A stretch of 64,000 nt of DNA, taken from positions 62,001-126,000 of the forward strand of contig JAHDWB010000002.1 in NCBI GenBank assembly GCA_023382595.1. Direction: 5' to 3'. Below the pieces are notes generated by a model. It was not told where the DNA came from. It saw only the letters and a list, made by a program, of their open reading frames with translations, and did no database searches. Source of the stretch: Anaerolineales bacterium. Its GTDB lineage: Bacteria > Chloroflexota > Anaerolineae > Anaerolineales > Villigracilaceae. The stretch's first letter is position 1, and each line of letters starts with the position of its first letter. A program made the translations under genes and the position numbers. Shown here piece after piece: positions 1-7,881 of the stretch.

Positions 1-1
1 C

Positions 2-415
2 ATGGCGAGTGTGGTCATGTCCGATATGCTACTAGGTTGCGGATTCCTGCACGGCAGCCGCATCTGGTCCTACGCCGAGATGATGATGGATTGCGAGATT
101 TTCTCCATCATCGAAAAGATGATGCAAGGCATCGTCGTAGACGAAGAAACGCTGGCGCTGGACGCCATCGCCGCGGTTGGACCTGGCGGTCACTACCTCG
201 CGCAGAAGCACACCCGCAATCACATGCGCGAGTTGTTCCTGCCGAAATTCCTCGACCGTCGTCCATACACTCAATGGGAAGACAAAGGCGACGACGCCCG
301 TGACTGGGCGCTCGAAAAAGCCCGCAAGATTTTGAAAGATCACAAGCCCGATCCGCTGGATGAGAAGATTAGTAAAGAATTTGAAAGAATTATCAAGTCG
401 GTAGAAAAGAAGTAA
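2..415 (+). CDS. MttB-family methyltransferase, C-terminal part (5' end outside window)
   Basis: The open frame runs in from the left edge, so only the last ~137 residues of a family normally ~470-495 residues long are visible. The stretch GPGGHYLAQKHTRNHMR matches the C-terminal region of the complete MttB paralogue at 6337 (FLGQKHTMKHLR). Family members are TIM-barrel enzymes that pass a methyl group from a methylated amine to a Co(I) corrinoid protein. The substrate cannot be read from this fragment. It is the first of four MttB-type genes on this strand. The true start lies upstream; the ATG at position 2 is only the first in view. Confidence 0.85.
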   Translation: MASVVMSDMLLGCGFLHGSRIWSYAEMMMDCEIFSIIEKMMQGIVVDEETLALDAIAAVGPGGHYLAQKHTRNHMRELFLPKFLDRRPYTQWEDKGDDARDWALEKARKILKDHKPDPLDEKISKEFERIIKSVEKK

Positions 416-420
416 CCCCG

Positions 421-467
421 GCGGTTGAGTAGCCCCGTGTGCTTTTTGAGGGGCGTATCGAAACCGC
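421..467. repeat. Palindromic repeat element, GAGTAG/TATCGA type, copy 1
   Basis: Arms GCGGTTGAGTAGCCCC (421-436) and GGGGCGTATCGAAACCGC (450-467) are imperfect inverted repeats around a short loop. It lies just after the stop of the first MttB gene and could act as a terminator-like hairpin, though no T-tract follows. A second element of the same design lies 29 bases downstream. Confidence 0.6.
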
Positions 468-495
468 TAGTTTATGAAAAGCTCTTTGCAAACGT

Positions 496-542
496 GATGG
501 TCTCGATATGGCGGCGACAAACACGCCGCCTACTCGACCATC
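496..542. repeat. Palindromic repeat element, GAGTAG/TATCGA type, copy 2
   Basis: GATGGTCTCGATATGGCGGCG is followed by CGCCGCCTACTCGACCATC, giving a hairpin with the same TCGATA...TACTCGA logic as copy 1 but a different loop-side sequence. Together the two elements fill most of the 184-base space between the first and second MttB genes. Confidence 0.6.
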
Positions 543-599
543 GCATATCCTGAACTCTCTTTCGCCAAAGAGAAACCAAATCCCAATTAGAGGTGTCTA

Positions 600-2078
600 A
601 TGAGACCAAAACTAACCCTGCTCAGTGACGAGATCATTGCCCGCATTCTGGAGGAGGCATACGAACTTCTCTTGTGCCCTGGCATTAAAGTCCAAAACGA
701 AGAAGCGCGCGATCTACTGGCTGCCGCGGGCGCAAAACTGTACCCGGAAACCCAGGTGGTTGGGATTCCCGCTTCGCTCGTCCAACGCGCATTGGAAAGC
801 GTGCCGCGCGAGTTCTACTTGTATGACTACGACGGCAACCCCACCGTCCACTACGGCGGCGACTCGGTGCATTTTGACCCTGGTTCATCGGGCATCACCA
901 TGCTCAACCCTGATACGTTGGAGCATGACACCACCGAAACCGAACATCTCATCCGCCTGCTCAAAGTAGCGGAACAAATCCCGCAATACGACGCGCAATC
1001 CACCGCCGTGATCTGCCACGACGTTCCCAAAGACATCCAAGATTCCTACCGCCTGTATCTGGCGCTGCTGTATTCCAAGAAGCCCATCGTCACAGGCGCG
1101 TTCACCAACAAAACCGTGCAAGAGATGATCGACATGCTCGCACTCTTTGCTGGCAGCGCCGAAGCCTCATGCGAAAAACCGCGCGCCATCTTTGACGTGT
1201 GTCCTGCTCCGCCGCTCATTTGGAGCAACTTCGGCGCAGGCAACCTGATCGCGCTCGCACGCGCAGGCATCCCTGCCGAGATCGTCTCCGTTCCCCTCGC
1301 TGGCGCAGCAGCTCCTGTGACCATGCTTGGGACGGTCACACAGCACACCGCGGAATGTCTCGCGGGCATCACCATTCACCAGTTGGCAAAACCAGGCTCA
1401 CCCATCGTTTGGGGCGGCGCGGCAGCCATCTTCGACATGAAAAAAGGCGCAACCCCAATGGGCGCCATCGAAACCGCCATGCTCGACTGCTCCTACGCAC
1501 AAGTTGCAAAAACGCTCAATATGCCCACCCACACCTACCTCGGCGCAACAGATTCAAAACTCGTCGATGCGCAAGCTGGGCTGGAGAGCGGAATCACCGC
1601 CATGGTCGGCGCGTTGAGCGGTATCAATATGATCTCAGGCTCAGGCATGTTGGACTTCCTCGCCTGTCACTCCGCCGAAAAACTCGTCATCGATGCGGAA
1701 GGCATCGCGATGGCAAAGCGCATGATCGGCGGCGTCAAGCAGCACACCGACACCCTCGCCACAGGTTTCTACGACGACAAGATCAACTTCAAAGGCGGTG
1801 ACTTCCTCAAGCAGAAGATCACCATGCAACTCTTCCGCGAAGAACAGCACCTGCCCTCAGACATCATCGACCGCAACTCGACTCGCGCATGGAAAGCCGC
1901 TGGCAGTCTGGATGCCTTCGGCAGAGCCAAACTCCGCGTGCAGGAATTGCTCGCCTCGTACTCCCGCCCTGAACTTGATCCCGACCAGATAGCCCGTCTC
2001 CACTCGTACATGCTCAACCTTGCCAAGAAAGCTGGCATCGAAGAATTACCCGGACTGGAAGATTTCGAAGTTGCATAA
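600..2078 (+). CDS. MttB-family corrinoid methyltransferase (non-pyrrolysine)
   Basis: This is a complete 492-residue MttB (trimethylamine methyltransferase family) protein. Family members move a methyl group from a tertiary or quaternary amine to a corrinoid protein. True trimethylamine enzymes carry pyrrolysine at an in-frame amber codon. This frame has no internal stop, so it belongs with the pyrrolysine-free homologues; characterised ones act on compounds such as glycine betaine. The substrate is unknown here. AGAGGTG sits 5-6 bases before the ATG. It is closely similar along its length to the next gene (both contain FKGGDFLKQK near residue 400 and LASYSRP near 450), so the two are a tandem duplication. 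Confidence 0.88.
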   Translation: MRPKLTLLSDEIIARILEEAYELLLCPGIKVQNEEARDLLAAAGAKLYPETQVVGIPASLVQRALESVPREFYLYDYDGNPTVHYGGDSVHFDPGSSGITMLNPDTLEHDTTETEHLIRLLKVAEQIPQYDAQSTAVICHDVPKDIQDSYRLYLALLYSKKPIVTGAFTNKTVQEMIDMLALFAGSAEASCEKPRAIFDVCPAPPLIWSNFGAGNLIALARAGIPAEIVSVPLAGAAAPVTMLGTVTQHTAECLAGITIHQLAKPGSPIVWGGAAAIFDMKKGATPMGAIETAMLDCSYAQVAKTLNMPTHTYLGATDSKLVDAQAGLESGITAMVGALSGINMISGSGMLDFLACHSAEKLVIDAEGIAMAKRMIGGVKQHTDTLATGFYDDKINFKGGDFLKQKITMQLFREEQHLPSDIIDRNSTRAWKAAGSLDAFGRAKLRVQELLASYSRPELDPDQIARLHSYMLNLAKKAGIEELPGLEDFEVA

Positions 2079-2081
2079 CAG

Positions 2082-2143
2082 ACGATGGATGACGGACCGC
2101 GGCAGATCGTCAATGGTCCATCATCCATCGTCAATCTGCCGCG
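2082..2143. repeat. Interleaved inverted repeats between mttB paralogues
   Basis: GACGATGGATGACGGACC (2082-2099) pairs with GGTCCATCATCCATCGTC (2116-2133) with one mismatch. GCGGCAGAT (2100-2108) pairs exactly with ATCTGCCGC (2135-2143). The order A-B-A'-B' means the two stems interleave: they could form alternative hairpins or a pseudoknot. It resembles a mobile palindromic repeat more than a gene-specific regulator. Confidence 0.6.
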
Positions 2144-2196
2144 CCTTGGTAATTCCTAATTCATCAGTTTGAATTCATAATTTCAAGGAGGCAACC

Positions 2197-3672
2197 ATGC
2201 AACCCAAACTCTCCCTGCTCGATGATGCCCTGATCGCCCGCATCCTCGACGAGGCATACCAGCTGATGCTCAAGCCCGGCATCAAGGTGCAGAACGCCGA
2301 AGCGAGACGCCTGCTCGCCGAAGCAGGCGCGGACGTGAACGAAGAAACGCACGTCGTCCGCATTCCAGAGCAGATCGTCCGTAAGGCGCTGGAAACCGTT
2401 CCCAGCGTGTTCCATCTCTATGATTACGAGGGCAATCCCAAAGTCCAGTACGGAGGCGATGCAGTCCACTTCGACCCAGGTTCCTCGGGCATCTCCGTCC
2501 TCATCCCAGAGACGTTGGAACACAAGACCGCCGAAACTGAAGACCTGCTGCGCGTCATCAAAGTGGCGGAGAGTTTGCCGCAATACGACGCGCAGTCCAC
2601 GGCGGTGGTCTGCCACGATGTGCCGAAAGACATCCATGACCTGTATCGTTTGTATCTGGTCATGATGTATTCGAAGAAACCGATTGTCACGGGCGCATTC
2701 ACGAACCAAACTGTGAATGCGATGATCAACATGCTCGCCATCTTTGCGGGCGGACGCGACAACCTACGCACCAAACCGCGCGCCATTTTCGACGCCTGCC
2801 CGTCACCGCCATTGATCTGGTCGAACTTCGGCGCGGGTCAATTGATCGAACTCGCGCGAGCGGGCGTTCCAGCGGAGATCGTCTCAATGCCGTTGGCTGG
2901 CGCAGCGGCTCCAGTGACCTTACTTGGCGCGGTCACACAGCACGCGGCGGAATGTCTTTCGGGCATCACCATCCATCAACTCGCGCACACAGGTTCGCCC
3001 ATTGTGTGGGGCGGCGCGCCCGCCATCTTTGAAATGCGCAAAGGCGGCACGCCCTACGGCGCCATCGAAACCGCCATGATCGACTCGTCCTACGCGCAGG
3101 TCGGCAAGGCGCTGGGTCTGCCCACCCACACCTACCTCGGCGCAACCGACACAAAAGTGCTCGACATGCAGGCAGGCATGGACAGCACCATGGGCTTCCT
3201 CGTCGGCGCGTTGAGCGGCATCAACATGATCTCCGGCGCAGGCATGTTGGACTCGCTCCTCTGCCAAAGCCCCGAAAAACTCGTCATCGATGCGGAAGGT
3301 ATCGCGATGGCAAAACGAATGTTGAAAGGCATGCTCGTCCAATCGGAAACGCTCGCCACCGAATTCTTTGAAGGCGTGGACTTCAAAGGCGGCGACTTCC
3401 TCAAACAAAAAGTGACCATGAAACTCTTCCCGAAAGAACAGCACATGCCCACCAAGATCATCGACCGCGACTCGATCCGCGGCTGGAAGGAAGCTGGCTC
3501 ACTGGATACCTTCGACCGCGCCCGAGTCCACGTGAAGGAAATCCTCGCCTCTTACTCTCGACCTGTGCTTGATCCTCACCATGAAGCAGAGTTACACACG
3601 TATGTTTTGACTCTCGCCAAACAGGCAGGCATGGAAGAATTGCCGATCGTAAATGGTTTAGAATTTGCATAA
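2197..3672 (+). CDS. MttB-family corrinoid methyltransferase (non-pyrrolysine), tandem paralogue
   Basis: A complete 491-residue MttB-family protein, the tandem paralogue of the gene at 600. Both share long blocks, including HFDPGSSGI near residue 95 and PTHTYLGATD in the second half, differing by scattered substitutions. There is no in-frame amber codon, so it does not use pyrrolysine. The start is fixed by CAAGGAGG eight bases before ATG. The expected role is methylamine:corrinoid methyl transfer, with the corrinoid partner encoded elsewhere. Two diverged copies side by side could reflect two substrates or different stereo- or chain-length preferences; the sequence does not show which. Confidence 0.88.
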   Translation: MQPKLSLLDDALIARILDEAYQLMLKPGIKVQNAEARRLLAEAGADVNEETHVVRIPEQIVRKALETVPSVFHLYDYEGNPKVQYGGDAVHFDPGSSGISVLIPETLEHKTAETEDLLRVIKVAESLPQYDAQSTAVVCHDVPKDIHDLYRLYLVMMYSKKPIVTGAFTNQTVNAMINMLAIFAGGRDNLRTKPRAIFDACPSPPLIWSNFGAGQLIELARAGVPAEIVSMPLAGAAAPVTLLGAVTQHAAECLSGITIHQLAHTGSPIVWGGAPAIFEMRKGGTPYGAIETAMIDSSYAQVGKALGLPTHTYLGATDTKVLDMQAGMDSTMGFLVGALSGINMISGAGMLDSLLCQSPEKLVIDAEGIAMAKRMLKGMLVQSETLATEFFEGVDFKGGDFLKQKVTMKLFPKEQHMPTKIIDRDSIRGWKEAGSLDTFDRARVHVKEILASYSRPVLDPHHEAELHTYVLTLAKQAGMEELPIVNGLEFA

Positions 3673-3697
3673 CCCTCAAAAAGGAAAACAACATTTA

Positions 3698-4390
3698 ATG
3701 GAAACAGTCTATGTATCCACTATCCGCCAATATTTAGAAGCCATTGATGATCAATATGCAAAATTATTTCGTGGCGTTTCACAAGAAAATTTTGAATTAA
3801 TCCCATCAGTCGGCAGAGATTGGAGCGAAAAGATTGACCTTATTGATTGGGAAAGGGAATTCTTAAAGAGGTTCAGAGAACAATCAATTGCTTATGTCAA
3901 TCCAATTCCATCAAACAACTGGGAATGGTTAATGGTGGCACAACATCATGGCATGCATACAAGATTACTCGACTGGACAGGGAATCCACTTGTAGCACTC
4001 TATTTTGCATGTGAAAAGGATTTTGAGAAGCGCGGAAGAATTTACAGGATTTCTGAGATTCCTGCTATAAATCCCGAGACACAACCAGATCCATTCTCTG
4101 TGTCAGAAGATTATATAGTCCGACCTCCCCACATCACCCCCAGGATTGCCGCTCAGTCCGCAAATTTTACAGTTAGCAAAAATCCAATTAAACCTCTCCA
4201 ATCAGGCGGCAAATATCACACAATTATCGTCCCAGGGAACAAGAAAAAGGATCTGCTAGATGAGTTAAATAAATACGGTATTAATTATGCTACTTTGTTC
4301 CCTGGCTTAGATGGTGTGAGCAAAAAACTTACATTTGAGCTATCCAGACTAAAAGAGTTAATACTTGAACGCACAAAAGATATCGTTTAA
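3698..4390 (+). CDS. FRG-domain protein
   Basis: A 230-residue protein with an FRG domain, named for its Phe-Arg-Gly motif, seen here as KLFRGVS near residue 20. The family hallmark QHHGMHTRLLDWT follows near residue 80. FRG domains have no firmly established biochemical activity; they occur on accessory DNA and in some phage-defence contexts. The start is ATG 3698 (with AAAAGGAAAA upstream) rather than the TTG at 3665 that overlaps the preceding stop. The coding sequence is visibly more A+T-rich than its neighbours and splits an otherwise metabolic cluster, which suggests horizontal insertion. It may be cotranscribed with the upstream mttB, since only 25 bases separate them. Confidence 0.75.
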   Translation: METVYVSTIRQYLEAIDDQYAKLFRGVSQENFELIPSVGRDWSEKIDLIDWEREFLKRFREQSIAYVNPIPSNNWEWLMVAQHHGMHTRLLDWTGNPLVALYFACEKDFEKRGRIYRISEIPAINPETQPDPFSVSEDYIVRPPHITPRIAAQSANFTVSKNPIKPLQSGGKYHTIIVPGNKKKDLLDELNKYGINYATLFPGLDGVSKKLTFELSRLKELILERTKDIV

Positions 4391-4410
4391 TTCGAGTTAC
4401 TAATTTGCTT

Positions 4411-6222
4411 ATGCTGACCCTCCCGAAACTCCTTCGCATTCCCAATGTTGACAATGGCTTGCCTTTTACCGTCTCGCCTGATGAACGTCAGATCATCTTT
4501 TCGTGGAACAGATCGGGGAGTTGGGAATTACATGCTCTGTCATTGCGAGCGCTAGTCCCGAAGCAATCTCATGACAACGGGGAGATTGCTTCGGGACTAG
4601 CGCCCCTCGCAACGACATTGAAAGGCGCAAAATTTTCTCCAAGATTTTCACCTGACGGGACAAAAATCGCTTTTGCCTTAGACCCTGACGGCAGTGAGTC
4701 GTATCACATCTGCGTGCATGATTTGAAAACAGGCGTCACCACTGACCTGACGCCCGACATTCTATACGCCAATCAGCCAAATATGAGCTGGTCACCCGAC
4801 GGCGAGACGCTGGCGATCCTGTCCGAAGCCAAGGGGATGTTCTCGCTGTACACCCTGCCACTCGATGGCAGCGGACTGCGCCTGACGCGCAACGTCTTCC
4901 ACCCATGCTGGGACGCAGTCTGGTCACCCGATGGGAATTGGATCGCCGTCGAATCGGAGTGGAAGGCGAGTGACCGCAGCATTTTCATCGTCCCCGTGGG
5001 ACGCGGACATAAGAAGGGCGTCCGTCCGCGCACGATGCAACTGATGCTGGATGGCAAAGTGTTGAATACCCAACAGCCCGCATGGTCGCCTGATTCCAAG
5101 TCACTGGCGTTTTCGTGTGAAAATGGAGAATGGTTCAACATCGGCGTGTTCGATATGGATACGCAGGAGATTTCATGGCTGACCGACTCCACAGGCGATG
5201 ACACCCAACCCGCATGGTCGCGGAGCGGAGAAATCATCGGCTGGGTACATGCTGAGGGGGCAAAGACCAGTTTTCAATTTAAAGAAAGAGGCGGTGAAGT
5301 TCGTCAAGTCAAAGTCGGGGATGGCTTGCATGCTTTCCCGCAGTTTGTACCCGATGGAGTCATCCTTGTTTATGAAGATGTCAATCACCCGCCTGATCTG
5401 TGGAAGATCGATTTGGAAAGCGGCGAAGCGGCGCAACTCACGAGGTCGTTGGATGAAGAATTGATTTTTGTGCAGCCTGAAGAAATTTCGTATGCGGGAT
5501 TGGACGGCACACAAGTGCCTGCGCTGTTGTATCGCGGCGGGAATGGGTGTGCGGTGTTGAACATCCACGGCGGACCGAACTGGCATTATTCGTTTGGCTG
5601 GGAGCCGTTCATGAGTTATATGGCTGCGCGCGGTTGGACGGTGCTTGCGCCGAATTATCGCGGCTCGACGGGTTATGGCAAGGCGTGGCAGAACGCCAGC
5701 CGCTACGACATGGGCGGCGTGGACAATGACGATTGCGTGGCAGGCGCGAAGTATCTGCTGGAGAAGGGTCTGGCGAAACGCATCGCGGTGACGGGGCGCA
5801 GTCATGGCGGATATTTGACAATGACCTGCCTGACAACGCATCCTGAATTATTTGCGGGCGGCTCAGCGGTCGTACCGTTCTTGAATTGGCTCAAATCGCA
5901 TGAAGAGTCGCGCGAAGATCTAAGGCATTGGAATATTGAGAACATGGGTGACCCCGAAGGTGACAAGGAATTGTGGCACGCACGGTCGCCATATTTCTTT
6001 TTGGACCGCGTGAGTGCGCCCGTGCAAATGATCTGCGGAGCGAACGACCCGCGCTGTCCTGCATCGGATTCGCTGGATGCGCGGGATAAACTGGTGGAGT
6101 TGGGGAAGGAAGTAGAATTACATTTGTATAAAGATGAAGGGCATTCGTTCTTGAACATCGAAAATGTAGTGGACGCGGAGGTGAAACGCGTGGAGTTTTT
6201 GGAGAGAGTTTTAAGAGATTAA
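4411..6222 (+). CDS. S9-family peptidase with beta-propeller domain (acylaminoacyl-peptidase type)
   Basis: A 603-residue S9 (prolyl oligopeptidase clan) serine peptidase. The N-terminal ~350 residues carry repeated SPDG/WSPDG strands of a TolB/WD-like propeller. The C-terminal alpha/beta-hydrolase domain has the nucleophile motif GRSHGGY, an acid in GANDPRCP and a histidine in EGHSF. Such enzymes cleave short peptides or acyl-amino acids, usually in the cytoplasm; no signal peptide is seen. ATG 4411 is preferred over TTG 4405. Between residues ~44 and 69 the protein includes a peptide encoded by an exact 78-base palindromic element (4539-4616) that keeps the frame. Its place among mttB genes hints that it frees methylated amino compounds from peptides, but this is speculative. 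Confidence 0.85.
   Translation: MLTLPKLLRIPNVDNGLPFTVSPDERQIIFSWNRSGSWELHALSLRALVPKQSHDNGEIASGLAPLATTLKGAKFSPRFSPDGTKIAFALDPDGSESYHICVHDLKTGVTTDLTPDILYANQPNMSWSPDGETLAILSEAKGMFSLYTLPLDGSGLRLTRNVFHPCWDAVWSPDGNWIAVESEWKASDRSIFIVPVGRGHKKGVRPRTMQLMLDGKVLNTQQPAWSPDSKSLAFSCENGEWFNIGVFDMDTQEISWLTDSTGDDTQPAWSRSGEIIGWVHAEGAKTSFQFKERGGEVRQVKVGDGLHAFPQFVPDGVILVYEDVNHPPDLWKIDLESGEAAQLTRSLDEELIFVQPEEISYAGLDGTQVPALLYRGGNGCAVLNIHGGPNWHYSFGWEPFMSYMAARGWTVLAPNYRGSTGYGKAWQNASRYDMGGVDNDDCVAGAKYLLEKGLAKRIAVTGRSHGGYLTMTCLTTHPELFAGGSAVVPFLNWLKSHEESREDLRHWNIENMGDPEGDKELWHARSPYFFLDRVSAPVQMICGANDPRCPASDSLDARDKLVELGKEVELHLYKDEGHSFLNIENVVDAEVKRVEFLERVLRD
4539..4616. repeat. Palindromic element inserted in frame in the S9 peptidase gene
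   Basis: Perfect 22-base inverted arms lie at 4549-4570 and 4582-4603, flanked by GTCATTGCGAG and CTCGCAACGAC ends, for a total of 78 bases (26 codons). The core GAAGCAATCT and the GTCATTGCGAG/CGCAACGAC ends recur in the intergenic element at 7762-7863, and a diverged relative lies at 25545-25626. The element therefore looks like a mobile palindromic repeat that landed in a coding region without breaking the frame. Confidence 0.8.
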
Positions 6223-6312
6223 CCACGAAGGAGCACAAAGTGTCACACGTGTGCATGCGCACAGTGCAGGCAAAGGTTTTTTAAGTTTCTTCCCTTTGTG
6301 ACACTTCGTGGT
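6222..6312. repeat. Intergenic inverted repeat, ACCACGAAG type
   Basis: ACCACGAAG (6222-6230) pairs with CTTCGTGGT (6304-6312), and inside it CACAAAG pairs with CTTTGTG. The self-complementary CACACGTGTG lies in the loop region. The element starts at the stop codon of the S9 peptidase and ends 24 bases before the next mttB start, filling the gap. It is a palindromic repeat that may also act as a weak terminator. Confidence 0.6.
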
Positions 6313-6336
6313 AAAAATTTTTACTGAGGAGAGCCC

Positions 6337-7755
6337 ATGCAACCATTAAAGTTCCTATCCGATGAAGATATAAAAGCCATGCACGAAGCCACCTTGCAGG
6401 TTTTGCAGGAAGCGGGTGTGTTCTGGACGCACCAACCCAGCCTTGATATTTTGCAGGGCGCGGGTTGTACTGTAAAAGATAACCGCGTCTTCTTCCCGCC
6501 TGAGTTGGTGATGGATTCCATCGCCAAAGCAAATAAACGCCCTGTGATCCGCGGACGCAATGGGCAGGTCAACGAGTTGGGCAATGGCACGTTGTATTTC
6601 CACAACCTCGGCGGCGCGCGGGATGTGTACGATGCCCGTACCGACACCCGCCGCGTGGCAACAGCCGAGGATTGTACCGACGCCGTCCGCTTGTTGGATG
6701 CGCTGCCAAACTGCAACACGGTCACGCCGTTCTTCACTCCGCCCGATGTTTCCAATGAAATGCTGTCCCTGTACATGTATCGCCATGCGCTCTCGAACAC
6801 GGTCAAGCCTGTTCAGGGACCCGGCATCCAGTTTGGGCATGAAGTCCGCTTCGCCGTGGAGATGGCGGCGGTGGTCGGCACAAAGCCCGAAGAACTAACT
6901 CTCTCGCTGTCCCCCGTCAGCCCGTTGACGATGCACGACATCGCTGCCGAAGCCATTATGGAAATGGCGAAGCATGGCGTGATCCATGCCAACCTGCCCT
7001 GCCCCACAGGCGGCGCGACCTCGCCAATGACCATCACAGGCAGCATCGTACAGCAAAGCGCCGAGTCGCTGGCTCCGCTGGTGCTGGCGCAGATCATCAA
7101 CCCCGGCTGCGGCTTCGTCTATTGCGGAAGGCTTGGGATGCTGGAGCCGCGCACGGGATTGATCTGGGGTGGCGTGGAACTTGGCTTGTCGTCCGCCGCC
7201 ACGGTTCAACTCGGACATTATTACGGGTTCAGCGTCAACGTGTATGGATTCTCGACCAATGCCCACACTCTCGACGCCCAAAACGCTTTCGAACGCGGAC
7301 TCAACGCCTCCATCCCCGCTCTGGCTGGGGCAGATGAACTCTCAGGCATCGGCGAAATGGAAGCAGGAGTGATGGGTTCGTTTGCGCAAATGGTCTTGGA
7401 TAATGAACTGGCGGGCAGTGTGCAACGCCTGCGCAAGGGACTTTCAGCGGACGCGGAACACCTCGCTGTGAATATCATTTTGGACGTGATGAACGGCACG
7501 CGTAATTTCCTCGGGCAGAAGCACACCATGAAACATCTGCGCGGCGGCGAAATGGCGCTGACCAAATTTGCCGAACGCAACTCATGGGATACTTGGGAGG
7601 AGAAACTCGGGCGCAAACAAATGGCAGATTATGCTGTTGATGAAGCCGAGCGTATTTTGCGCGAGCATGTCGTCCCGCCATTGGACGCCGCACAGGAAGC
7701 GGAGTTGGATAAAATTCTGGCAGCGGCAGAGAAAGAGACTGTCAAGAAGAAGTAA
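6337..7755 (+). CDS. MttB-family corrinoid methyltransferase (non-pyrrolysine), divergent paralogue
   Basis: A complete 472-residue MttB-family protein with GAGGAG seven bases before ATG. It is a different subgroup from the 600/2197 pair. It lacks their FKGGDF block and instead shares the GQKHTMKHLR-type C-terminal region with the truncated gene at the left edge, so the cluster holds two MttB subfamilies with two members each. No in-frame amber codon is present. The expected reaction is demethylation of a methylated amine onto a corrinoid protein. The methyl-THF methyltransferase downstream at 9097 would be a natural next step in the same pathway. Confidence 0.87.
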   Translation: MQPLKFLSDEDIKAMHEATLQVLQEAGVFWTHQPSLDILQGAGCTVKDNRVFFPPELVMDSIAKANKRPVIRGRNGQVNELGNGTLYFHNLGGARDVYDARTDTRRVATAEDCTDAVRLLDALPNCNTVTPFFTPPDVSNEMLSLYMYRHALSNTVKPVQGPGIQFGHEVRFAVEMAAVVGTKPEELTLSLSPVSPLTMHDIAAEAIMEMAKHGVIHANLPCPTGGATSPMTITGSIVQQSAESLAPLVLAQIINPGCGFVYCGRLGMLEPRTGLIWGGVELGLSSAATVQLGHYYGFSVNVYGFSTNAHTLDAQNAFERGLNASIPALAGADELSGIGEMEAGVMGSFAQMVLDNELAGSVQRLRKGLSADAEHLAVNIILDVMNGTRNFLGQKHTMKHLRGGEMALTKFAERNSWDTWEEKLGRKQMADYAVDEAERILREHVVPPLDAAQEAELDKILAAAEKETVKKK

Positions 7756-7761
7756 TTTGCC

Positions 7762-7863
7762 GTCATTGCGAGGAGCCCGAAGACGACGAAGCAATCTCTT
7801 CATTACAAGGAAAGATTGCTTACCACTTCGCGGCACGCGTCGGGCTAACGCCCTCGCAACGAC
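7762..7863. repeat. Palindromic element, GTCATTGCGAG/CGCAACGAC type, intergenic copy
   Basis: It has the same GTCATTGCG and CGCAACGAC ends and the same GAAGCAATCT core as the element inside the S9 gene, but is longer (102 bases) with an asymmetric centre (AGATTGCTT in the second half). It lies between the third complete mttB and the M20 amidohydrolase and ends 18 bases before the latter's start codon. Confidence 0.7.
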
Positions 7864-7881
7864 ATAAAACAAGGAGAAATC

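Noticed and set aside
416-599. Cobalamin riboswitch upstream of mttB
   Set aside because: The gap is filled by two palindromic repeats and I see no B12-box-like sequence or extended leader.
600-2078. Pyrrolysine-containing trimethylamine methyltransferase
   Set aside because: No in-frame amber codon interrupts this or the other complete MttB genes, and no pyl genes are present in the window.
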